NCBI GenBank assembly: GCA_026710435.1
Contig: JAPOQZ010000080.1
Coordinates: forward strand, 1 to 50,367
Direction: 5' to 3'
From: a bacterium
Lineage (GTDB): Bacteria; Actinomycetota; Acidimicrobiia; Spongiisociales; Spongiisociaceae
DNA: 50,367 bases
Below are positions 26,960-34,371 of the stretch, piece after piece (position 1 is the first letter of the stretch; the number at the start of each line of letters is the position of its first letter). Below the pieces are notes generated by a model, which saw only the letters and a program-made list of their open reading frames with translations, made no database searches and was not told the DNA's origin. The position numbers and the translations under genes were made by a program.

Positions 26960-27210
26960 GACGCCTGTCCGTCTGATTCGCTAATTGATACTAGACAAGC
27001 TGATGAGGGAAGCTATACGCTTGGATCCGATGACACTGAATGGATAGACCATGGTCCTTGGGATGCACGAGGATTCTCGTCAGCTCCCTGAGCAGTTTCC
27101 GATCGCGCTCCCCGACAGGTCTATCCTGAGGCGCGTTGTTCAACTATTGACGCTCCGGGAACCGGCTCCGTCAGGTGAGACGATCCGGGCTGAGCTGGGA
27201 GGGGAGTTCT

Positions 27211-28845
27211 ATGAGTGACATGAACCAGGCGGTGCAGGACCAGGGGATCGAGTTCTGGGACTGGAGGATCGTCAACGGCTATCGCAGCCCCGACGATGTA
27301 CCCCGCCTCGAGCTCAATCCCGACTGGATCCCCCAGTTCGACCAGGACTCGGCTCGCCGGCGCTTGGAGAAGGCTGCTGACTTCCGGAGGCGGTGGGAGG
27401 ATCTCGACGTCTCCGGTGCGGCGGTTACAACCCAGGTCGACTACCGGCTCATCGGGTCCGCAATCTCCCGGGTGGAATGGGAGACCGGGGTCCTGCGCTC
27501 CTGGGAGCGCGATGCCGTCATGCACGTACATCAGGCCCTCGGCACCTACTTCGACTCGCTGCTGCGACCGCCGCCGTTCGACACGGACCGCCAGGACGGC
27601 ATCATCCACCAGCTCAACATGGTGGGTCCGCAGCTACAGGTGTCTCTGGGCAACCTGGCGCGGGCCGGCACCTCGGCTCTGGCAGGGTCGGCCATCCGTC
27701 TCCTTCGGGAGATCGACACAGCCCTACCCAGATCGATCGAGGAGGTGAGCGGGTTCTTCGATGCCGGCCGCCGCGGTCCCCTCGCCGAGGCCGGCGCTGA
27801 GGCCACCGATCACCTGGTGTCGTTCCGCGAGTGGCTGCGCGAGCATCAGGCCGGGATGGCCGCCCCTGAGCCCGTCGGGCGCGACAACTTCATGTGGTAC
27901 CTACGCAACGTGGCGCTGCTCCCCCTCCAGCCCGAGGAGATGGTCCTGCTCGGCGAGCGGGAACTCCACCGCAACTACGCCTGGGAGGAAGTGGAGCGCA
28001 ACCGATACGGCGACACTCCGGTGCCGGACCGCTTCCCGACCGCCGAGGCACAATGCGAGACGCAGGCGCGGGATGAGCAAGCGGTCCGAGAGTTCTACGA
28101 GAACGAGAATCTTCTCACCCAACCCGAGTCGCTCCGCCGCTACCTCACCGCGCCCCTGCCGGAGTACGTGCAGCCCATCAACTGGCTGGGGGTAGCCAAC
28201 GACCTGACCTCCGACCAGCGCCTCGACGAGGACGCGTACACCTACGTATGGGATCCCAACCGTCCTCTGTCCTACTTCTACGAGGCCAACGCCCGGGACC
28301 CCCGGTTGGGGATCATGCACGAGGGCGTCCATTACAAGCAGCTGGCCCTTTCCTGGGCCAATCCCAACCCGCTACGGCGCCGCTACTACGACTCGATCAT
28401 CAACGAGGGTCTGGCCCACTACAACGAGGCGCTGATGCTCCAGGCCGGCCTGTTCGACGACGCTCCCTGGTCGAGGTTGGTCACCCAGAACTTCAAACGA
28501 CTCCGCAGCCTGCGGACGGTGGTGGACGTGAGCCTCGCCACCGGCGCCATCACCCTCGAGGAGGGGATGAAGATGTTCGAGGAGTTGATCCCGGTCGATC
28601 CCCAGACGGCCCTCGAGGAAACGTCGATGTACGTGTCCAACCCCGGTCTGGCGATGGCCTACATGGTCGGCAAGCTCGAGATCATCCGCCTGCTGGCCGA
28701 CGCCAAGAAAAAGCTGGGGGACGAGTTCAGCCTGCGGTGGTTCCACGACCATCTGTGGAGCAACGGCAACGTTCCGATCTCGCTGCTCCGCTGGGAGATG
28801 CTGGACGACCCGAGCGACATCGAGGCCATCGACCGAGCTGGTTGA
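27211..28845 (+). CDS. DUF885-type zinc metallopeptidase-like protein, copy 2
   Basis: A 544-residue paralogue of the protein at 19017, collinear along its full length and identical over long blocks. It has the same HExxH motif (MHEGVHYKQLALSW, near residue 370) and NEGLAHYNEALML as the third-ligand region. ATG 27211 has a GGAGGGGAG site before it. In copy 1 the peptidase gene directly follows hyuB; here the FitAB-type locus separates it from hyuB copy 3. This suggests a duplicated hyuB-peptidase unit interrupted later. Confidence 0.85.
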   Translation: MSDMNQAVQDQGIEFWDWRIVNGYRSPDDVPRLELNPDWIPQFDQDSARRRLEKAADFRRRWEDLDVSGAAVTTQVDYRLIGSAISRVEWETGVLRSWERDAVMHVHQALGTYFDSLLRPPPFDTDRQDGIIHQLNMVGPQLQVSLGNLARAGTSALAGSAIRLLREIDTALPRSIEEVSGFFDAGRRGPLAEAGAEATDHLVSFREWLREHQAGMAAPEPVGRDNFMWYLRNVALLPLQPEEMVLLGERELHRNYAWEEVERNRYGDTPVPDRFPTAEAQCETQARDEQAVREFYENENLLTQPESLRRYLTAPLPEYVQPINWLGVANDLTSDQRLDEDAYTYVWDPNRPLSYFYEANARDPRLGIMHEGVHYKQLALSWANPNPLRRRYYDSIINEGLAHYNEALMLQAGLFDDAPWSRLVTQNFKRLRSLRTVVDVSLATGAITLEEGMKMFEELIPVDPQTALEETSMYVSNPGLAMAYMVGKLEIIRLLADAKKKLGDEFSLRWFHDHLWSNGNVPISLLRWEMLDDPSDIEAIDRAG

Positions 28846-28907
28846 CAGCTTCGAAGCCCTCCGGTTCTAGCCACCGATCCGGTACACACTGATACTGATC
28901 GAGGGTA

Positions 28908-28936
28908 TTGACCCTTTCAGGGCGATGGGGTATGTT
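28908..28936 (+). promoter_or_regulatory. Promoter of the antitoxin/PIN pair, apparently leaderless
   Basis: TTGACC (28908-28913), a 17-bp spacer and TATGTT (28931-28936) form a good sigma-70 type promoter. The ATG of the next gene is at 28943, 7 bases past the -10, so transcription should begin at or next to the start codon. No ribosome-binding site is present, consistent with a leaderless mRNA. Confidence 0.7.
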
Positions 28937-28942
28937 GCCGTT

Positions 28943-29326
28943 ATGGATGAACCACAGGTAGTGGGCTCGGTCGACCTGGTCCGAGCGGAAGGTGACGGTG
29001 AAGTCGGATTCGCGCCTCCATCAGAGTCCCCCACAAGCTCTCATCGCCCGGTCCGCAAACCGGTCGATCTTCCCGAGCCGCCGGAAAGACTCTACGTGAT
29101 ACGCGTAGAGGGTCCGGCGAAGCCGTCTGACCCTGCCCTTGCAGCGGCTTTGGAGGAGGTGTACAAGGAGGCTGATCGGGATCCGAACCGTTGGCGCAAC
29201 AATCCGGAGAAGCAGCGTGAGGCGCTGGAGGGTTGGAGGGAGTTACTCGATGAGTGGCAGGCCGAGAACGGGGCATTCACCGAAGAAGAACGAGCCCGGG
29301 CTCGCGAACTGCTCTACGGACCATGA
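28943..29326 (+). CDS. Unrecognised protein, probable antitoxin of a PIN pair
   Basis: A 127-residue, acidic, mostly helical protein without a DNA-binding motif I can identify. The first half is Pro/Val/Glu-rich and likely unstructured; the second half (SDPALAAALEEVYKEADRDPNRWRNNPEKQREALEGWREL) forms helices that end in ERARARELLYGP. Its stop overlaps the PIN gene start (ATGA), a position and size typical of an antitoxin. A start six codons upstream is possible, but ATG 28943 fits the leaderless promoter. The family is not one I can name. Confidence 0.7.
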   Translation: MDEPQVVGSVDLVRAEGDGEVGFAPPSESPTSSHRPVRKPVDLPEPPERLYVIRVEGPAKPSDPALAAALEEVYKEADRDPNRWRNNPEKQREALEGWRELLDEWQAENGAFTEEERARARELLYGP

Positions 29327-29718
29327 CCCTCGTTCTCGATACCGGGGCCTTGATCCAGGTGGACCGGGGCAACCGCCACATCTTGTCGATGATCGAGACC
29401 GCCCTTAACCGCGGCGAACGGGTACATGTTCCGGCCGGCGTGATCGGCCAGGCATGGCGTGATCCGAGCCGACGAGCTCGGTTGTCGCGTGCGCTCAGGA
29501 GATGCGATGAGGTAGATCTCACCGGGTCGCGAGCGCGCGCCTCGGGACAACTGTGCGGCGAGGCCGGGACTTCCGACGTTATCGATGCCTCCGTAGCGGT
29601 AGCGGTGGCTGAGGCAAGCCGACGGGATCCCCACGTCTCGCTTCTTACTTCCGATTTGCATGACCTGAATGCCCTGTTGGCCGCGGTGAGGGTTGGCGCT
29701 CGCGTCGTCGACGTATAG
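29323..29718 (+). CDS. PIN-domain protein, probable toxin
   Basis: A 131-residue PIN-type ribonuclease. Active-site acids appear in LVLDTGALIQVDRG, DVIDASVAVAV and LLTSDLHDL, the layout of the family. Starting at ATG 29323 gives a domain of normal length and a four-base overlap with the preceding gene; longer frames start inside that gene. A stem-loop terminator lies about 100 bp downstream. It is the third PIN locus in the window and appears intact. Confidence 0.85.
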   Translation: MTLVLDTGALIQVDRGNRHILSMIETALNRGERVHVPAGVIGQAWRDPSRRARLSRALRRCDEVDLTGSRARASGQLCGEAGTSDVIDASVAVAVAEASRRDPHVSLLTSDLHDLNALLAAVRVGARVVDV

Positions 29719-29816
29719 CGGGACCCGACTTTCCGAAACGAGCCTCAGGGACCATGGGCCTGAGTAGATTCGGGTCCCCCCTCGAAGGTGCGTATCTAAG
29801 AGGGTGGTCCTAAAAG

Positions 29817-29845
29817 CAGAGGGAGAAACGGCCCGCCTCCCTCTG
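29817..29845 (+). terminator. Terminator-like hairpin after the PIN gene
   Basis: CAGAGGGAG (29817-29825) pairs perfectly with 29837-29845 around an 11-nt loop. No strong T tract follows, so termination efficiency is uncertain. Confidence 0.5.
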
Positions 29846-29876
29846 AACAGGCATTTGGTCATCGGTTGACAGCCCG

Positions 29877-29982
29877 TAGAAGGGTACTGAACAATGACGA
29901 TTTGCTCGGGCCTACCGCCCGCCGGCCCAGGAAGAATGCCGGCGGTTGGCAGGCCGCTGGTGGATTGCTCAGCACCCTCCTA
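29877..29982. mobile_element. 106-bp MITE-like element, copy 1
   Basis: This segment is the reverse complement of 48607-48711 with about ten differences. The ends are inverted copies of TAGGAGGGTGCTGAGCAAT-type sequence, and the outermost bases are TA on both sides. The inside is partly palindromic (GGCCTGCC opposite GGCAGGCC) and has no coding capacity. TA-flanked terminal inverted repeats are typical of non-autonomous IS630/Tc1-mariner-type elements; no matching transposase is in the window. Confidence 0.82.
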
Positions 29983-30000
29983 GTGTCCCGAGTCTTTAGG

Positions 30001-30131
30001 TTCGGTTGTGTCTAGAAGACGTGCAGTCATGCGACGGGTTGGTTGTGTCACAGGCCTGTTGCATGCTTGTAGGTAACCGCAAAGCGCCAACGGTCCGCTT
30101 CCGGTACCGACCGGACCGTGATTTGGTTCAT
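30001..30131 (-). pseudogene. Degenerate copy of the terminal-repeat region
   Basis: From ATG 30131 the minus strand encodes MNQITVRSVPEADRW, parallel to MNPATVRSTSETNRR at 50311. After about 27 codons it stops at TGA, while the DNA stays alignable in another frame (QQACDTTNPS versus QRACDKYDPL). Similarity at DNA level extends to about 30200 on the other side. It is a dead, diverged duplicate of the start of the 49841-50311 gene. Confidence 0.6.
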
Positions 30132-30593
30132 GTTGTCCACCCAGCCCCTCGTAGAGGGTACGGCGGGACGCGTTCGACGCCGAGGAGGTGGCGGTTGGAC
30201 GGCCGCCGGATACAGCGGGAGAAACGGGAACGGGGCGAACCGTGCGGACCTACATGCGGAACCGCGTGCGTGTTCGGCGGGCATTGGTAGCCCCGGCCCG
30301 TCCCGTCGGCCGCCCGGATCGTGGCGGCCTATGATCGTCCGGTCGGAACCGGTAGGGTTGCGGCCATGACCCTATTACCGCCGTTCCTATGTGTGTGGTG
30401 CATCCGTCTACGGACCGACGGACCGACCGGCGCGGCGTCCGATGCTTTCCCGGACGGCGTCCCGGTGTCGATCGTGGAGAACCGGGCAGATCATCGGCAG
30501 CCCGTACGCGGCGACAACGGCATCCGGTTCGAGGCCGGACCGGGCTACGACCGGGAGGTGGCCGACGATTTGCTAGGCGTCTAACACACCCGC
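30132..30593. other. No convincing gene
   Basis: High-GC sequence with short overlapping frames on both strands, none with a ribosome-binding site or recognisable motif. The first about 70 bases still resemble the sequence after the left terminal repeat. The remainder contains several CCGGTCGG/ACCGACCG-type short inverted repeats. Confidence 0.45.
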
Positions 30594-30878
30594 CTACGAC
30601 ACCGCACCGCCCCGCTCGATCCACCGAATAAACCTACGCCCGACACGTGGCGCACGGTCACCGTAGATGATCGTGGCCGCGTACGATTCCGCCACGAACT
30701 CGGCGATGTCGTTGCGGTCGAAGGCGTATTGGGAGACCTCCTTGGCGTGGACGGTCCAATCGCGGTCGATGCGTTCCTCCGACGCGAACCGGCGAGGGGA
30801 GGGCCCGCCGGAGGAGACCGCCTCGACGGTTTTCGCGGTCTCGGCTCCCCGGAACCGGTGCGTGTCAGGCGGAGGAGG
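30594..30878 (-). pseudogene. C-terminal gene fragment, possibly metallopeptidase-related
   Basis: A minus-strand frame without a start codon reads RFASEERIDRDWTVHAKEVS, then YAFDRNDIAEFVAESYAATI and ends WIERGGAVS before TAG at 30594-30596. The 'SxYAxxNxxEFxAES' pattern resembles the C-terminal end of zinc-peptidase-like domains found in some phage head and toxin proteins. The likeness is weak and no HExxH is present. An upstream stop at about 30880 closes the frame. I regard it as the tail of a destroyed gene. Confidence 0.4.
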
Positions 30879-30985
30879 CTATCTCCAGCGAATTCCCGAT
30901 ACAGGACACTTGCAGGGTGCTGAACACACCCCCAGCACCACTAGCAGGAGTCAAGCAAAACGCTCTCCGGCAAATCCGGGGCGGT

Positions 30986-31189
30986 TCAGCCGTGGAACAG
31001 TTCGTACCCGTGGTATTCGACAACGGGGTACCAGGTTGTTGCTTGACTAGCTAGGTAGTCAAGTCGTTCGGTCATCCTGCGGACCCGGTCCTCGCGAACG
31101 ATCACGGCGGCTATCAGGTGAACGGGTTGGACGGGGTCATCGAGTCGGCGACCCGTATTGCCTGCCTCGTCTACGTAACAAAACAACAT
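30986..31189 (-). pseudogene. DUF3800 protein, N-terminal fragment
   Basis: A 67-residue frame beginning MLFCYVDEAGNTGRRLDDP, the start of DUF3800 proteins with the acidic DEAG motif. It continues VHLIAAVIVREDRVRRM and ends at YHGYELFHG. Full family members run to about 200-300 residues, so this is only the first quarter. DUF3800 genes are common in accessory and phage-rich regions; their function is unproven but a nuclease-like fold has been suggested. Confidence 0.75.
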
Positions 31190-31490
31190 GTTCCGGAGTG
31201 GTCAGCGTCGAGCCCTGAACTTGGCCGGAAGATAGACATTGCTATATTGTAACGTATATTCATTGCTAGTCGTCTACAAAGTAGCTCCAGTTGATCCAAG
31301 TCTCAGCGACGGGCCTCAACCCGCGCCGGATAGTCCTCGGAAGGGAGAGGCGGATTTGACCACAGGTTGTGATGAGAGGACTGCTCCGAGAAGCGCACGT
31401 CCGAGCCAGTCGGTCGGTGAGGTGGTTGCGGGAATCCTCGTATTGACGAGATGTGGGATAGCCGGCAACCATCTTTCCGCCTGCTTGTTG
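31190..31490. other. No convincing gene
   Basis: Locally AT-richer DNA (31225-31270) follows the DUF3800 start, and then short frames on both strands without supporting signals. It ends at the TTAA-flanked inverted-repeat element. Confidence 0.45.
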
Positions 31491-31700
31491 TTAACCCCAA
31501 TTATTCACGGATAGGGGTTTGAAGGGGAAAAGGAGCGGGGCCTCGGGTCGCCTGACATGGGGGTTATTGCCGTTTCACAGCCCCGTCTTTAGCCTGGCGC
31601 GGTATTCACCGCCAAGGTGAGGGGCAGCCGCTCCGCAATAATATGGTTGAAGTGGCCTGGTGCGCTTCGGTGTGCTGGGAACGTGAATAATCAGGGTTAA
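31491..31700. mobile_element. 210-bp inverted-repeat element with TTAA flanks
   Basis: Left end TTAACCCCAATTATTCACG (31491-31509) and the reverse complement of 31682-31700 match at 17 of 19 positions. If TTAA is the duplicated target, the inverted repeats are 15 bp and the element is about 206 bp including one TTAA. The interior of about 170 bp has no open frame of note. TTAA targets occur in IS1380-type transposition, so a non-autonomous relative is possible; the assignment is tentative. Confidence 0.72.
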
Positions 31701-31749
31701 GAGATGTGGGGGCAGGCAGGGCTTGGTGCTGTCGGGCAGTGGGAATCCA

Positions 31750-33195
31750 CTAGCCGTTGGTGGGTGTACGTGTCCGTGCCCAGGGGCGGTCTGTATGAAT
31801 CCGGGCCCGCCGGGCTATGGCCTGAGCCCGTTCCGACGCGTTCCGGTAGAGCGCCTGTTCCTTGTCGTGGGTGAGCCATGTCAATCGGCGGTCCTGCATG
31901 ACGACCTTGCCGTCGATGATGACGGTATCTACCTCGTTTCCGTAGGTCTGGAACACGATCGCCGAGGGTAGGTGGGCTGCGGGAGTCATCTGGGGGTGGC
32001 GCAGATCGATGAGGACCACATCGGCACGCTTACCGACCTCGATCGATCCTATCTCGCGTTCCATCCCGACCATGCGGGCGCCGTCGATGGTCGCCATCTC
32101 GAGGACCTTCTCCGGTGTGAGGGCTGACGGGTCGTCCCGCAGGATCCGATGGGCGAGGGCGAGGGTCTTCATGTCCGAGAGGAGGTTGACCGAACCGTTG
32201 CAGTTCACGTCGTCGGTGCCCATGCCGAGAGTCACTCCGGCGTGCAGGAGGTCGGGCACCGGGGCCATGCCCATGGCGAGGAAGCTGTTGGAAGCGATCT
32301 GGGTACAACCTCTTACGTCGGCGGCCTTGAGGAGGGCGATGTCGTTCCGGGTCACGTTGACGCAGTGGCTCGCCAGGAGCCGGCTGTCGAGGAGTCCCTT
32401 CCCTGCCATCCACTGGATGCTGGTCGATCCGTGTTCTGCTGCAGGTCCCTGGACAAGGTGGATGGTCCACATGGTCCCGTTGTCGCGGGCGAGGCTCTGG
32501 CTCGCCCGCATAAGGCGCTCCGAAGCAGCCGCGACTCCGGTCGGTGCGGGCCACACCTGGATCCGCCCACCGGCTGAACCGTTGTACGCCCTGATCAGCT
32601 TCTCCAGATCGTTGAGAAGAGCATCGGTGGGATGCCACAGGTCGGCGTGGACCACGCCGGGGTCGGTGGCCATTGCCTCCTCGGTCTCCTTCCACAACCA
32701 ATCCGGCATCTGGTCGAACATCATCCTTCCGAACATCGCCCGTACGCCGGCCTCGGCGTAGACATCCATCACTCGTTTTCCGGCCATCAACGTCTGGTCG
32801 GGCCAGGCATCGTGGTTGTCGACGAAACATGTCATCCCGGATCGGATGGCCTCGACGCAGTAGAGGCGTGCCGCAACCGTGATGTCTTCCGGTCTGTAAG
32901 CGGTGAGGCCGGGATGGACCACGTTGATGAGCCAGTTCCACACGCGCCGGTCCTGATTGGACGCGAGGCCCCGCAGGAGGCTCTGGCAGGCGTGGGTATG
33001 GCCGTTGATGAGACCCGGAAGCGACACCATGCCTCCCGCATCGATTATCCGAGCGCCCTCTGGCAACTCCACCGTTCCGGCGGGACCCACGGCGGAGATG
33101 TGCTGGTCCTCTATCAAGATGGTTCCGGACTCGATCACCCGCCGCTCCGGATCCATCGTCATCACTGCGCCGTTGACCAGCGCGGTCAGGCTCAT
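31750..33195 (-). CDS. Amidohydrolase family protein (AtzA/TrzN/cytosine-deaminase-like)
   Basis: A 481-residue metal-dependent hydrolase of the chlorohydrolase/guanine-deaminase branch. It has an N-terminal beta-sandwich (NGAVMTMDPERRVIESGTILI), the metal site GLINGHTH (His66, His68), WTIHLVQ (His246), ASHCVNV (His277) and MGTDDVNC (Asp328). The C-terminal GSIEVGKRADVVLIDL closes the sandwich. The start is ATG 33195, with GGAGGTGACGGA ahead; a longer frame to 33294 lacks support. Members deaminate or dechlorinate ring compounds. It is divergent from the epimerase gene and stands alone on its strand. Confidence 0.93.
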   Translation of the reverse strand: MSLTALVNGAVMTMDPERRVIESGTILIEDQHISAVGPAGTVELPEGARIIDAGGMVSLPGLINGHTHACQSLLRGLASNQDRRVWNWLINVVHPGLTAYRPEDITVAARLYCVEAIRSGMTCFVDNHDAWPDQTLMAGKRVMDVYAEAGVRAMFGRMMFDQMPDWLWKETEEAMATDPGVVHADLWHPTDALLNDLEKLIRAYNGSAGGRIQVWPAPTGVAAASERLMRASQSLARDNGTMWTIHLVQGPAAEHGSTSIQWMAGKGLLDSRLLASHCVNVTRNDIALLKAADVRGCTQIASNSFLAMGMAPVPDLLHAGVTLGMGTDDVNCNGSVNLLSDMKTLALAHRILRDDPSALTPEKVLEMATIDGARMVGMEREIGSIEVGKRADVVLIDLRHPQMTPAAHLPSAIVFQTYGNEVDTVIIDGKVVMQDRRLTWLTHDKEQALYRNASERAQAIARRARIHTDRPWARTRTPTNG

Positions 33196-33444
33196 TCCGT
33201 CACCTCCGGCCAATCCATGGGAAGACCTCGGGTTCAGTGTGCCACGGCGGCGCCACACGTCGGTCCTTGAGGCCCTACGGAGAAGGTACCTCACTGATTC
33301 GCTCGTGGTCGGTCCTCGGTAGGGATCGGTCGAAGCAATCTATCGGGTGAGGATCATCGGAGCGGCTCGGGTTCGGGCGAGGCGTTCCCCACGCGGTACG
33401 ATCATTCCGGGCTTGGCCCACCGTCAGCACCCAGGAGGGAAGCT

Positions 33445-34296
33445 ATGCGAATCGTCGTCACCGGTGGAGCGGGCCGTTCCGGGAGTAAGATCGCCGCCCA
33501 TCTCCGTGATCACGGTGCCGAGGTCCTGACGGTCGACATAGTTCCTGCCAGAACCGGGGCTCCGGGGTCGCAGATCGGATCCCACCTCATCGCCGATCTA
33601 GAGGACTTGGGGCAGACGGTGGAAGCCCTCAGCGGAGCGGACGCGGTCCTGCACCTCGCCGCGGTATGGGCCCAGGGTGTGCGAACCCCCACCCTGACAT
33701 TCGACACCAACGTGCGGACCACGTTCAACGTCTTCGAAGCCTCCGCCCTGGCCGGTGTAAAGCGGGTTGTGTGGGCTTCGACCCAGTCAGTGGTGGGCAC
33801 GCCGTGGACGGACGGCAACCTCCCCGATTACCTACCGGTCGACGAGGTTCACACCAGCCGTCCCCGCATGACCTACGCCCTCTCCAAGTACGTCGGTGAA
33901 CAGTTGGCTCCGTACTTCGCGGGGATAAGGGGACTGGAGGTTCTCGGGCTCCGGCTGGCCTGGATGATCTACGAAGACGGATGGGGGGTCGTCCAGGAGT
34001 GGCAGGAGAACCCCATGTCACGGCGATTCAACGCCTTCGTATACATGGATGTCCGGGATGTATCCGCCGCCTGCACCTTGGCGCTCGAGGCGCCGGCTAC
34101 CGGGGCCCATGTTCTGAACATCGGCGCCGCGGACACCTGCATGGACATCCCGTCCGCCGAGCTTGCCCGAGCGGCCTTCCCCGGTGTCCCGCTTCGCCGC
34201 CCGCTCGAGGGATTCGAATCTCTGGTCTCCATCGATGCGGCCGCCGAGCTGATCGGCTACCAGCCCACCTATTCGTGGCGTGATCATCTCCTGTAA
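33445..34296 (+). CDS. NAD-dependent epimerase/dehydratase family protein
   Basis: A 283-residue extended SDR. It has the N-terminal RIVVTGGAGRSGSKIAAHL cofactor loop, HLAAVWAQG, WASTQSVVG and the catalytic YALSKYVGE (Tyr-xxx-Lys). The length and the GRSG loop variant resemble uronate dehydrogenases and related sugar-acid oxidoreductases more than UDP-sugar epimerases. GGAGGGAAGCT precedes the ATG. It begins a co-directional block with the aldehyde dehydrogenase. Exact substrate unknown. Confidence 0.9.
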   Translation: MRIVVTGGAGRSGSKIAAHLRDHGAEVLTVDIVPARTGAPGSQIGSHLIADLEDLGQTVEALSGADAVLHLAAVWAQGVRTPTLTFDTNVRTTFNVFEASALAGVKRVVWASTQSVVGTPWTDGNLPDYLPVDEVHTSRPRMTYALSKYVGEQLAPYFAGIRGLEVLGLRLAWMIYEDGWGVVQEWQENPMSRRFNAFVYMDVRDVSAACTLALEAPATGAHVLNIGAADTCMDIPSAELARAAFPGVPLRRPLEGFESLVSIDAAAELIGYQPTYSWRDHLL

Positions 34297-34371
34297 CCCT
34301 CCTAGCCGATTCTCCGGACGGGTCAGGCGCGGCATCGCACAGTCGGCCGCCCGCTCAACCCGCAGGCCCTC

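Noticed and set aside
30321..30584. 87-codon plus-strand frame ending IRFEAGPGYDREVADDLLGV
   Set aside because: The tail looks protein-like, but there is no ribosome-binding site, the upstream part is noise, and the region contains only gene fragments.
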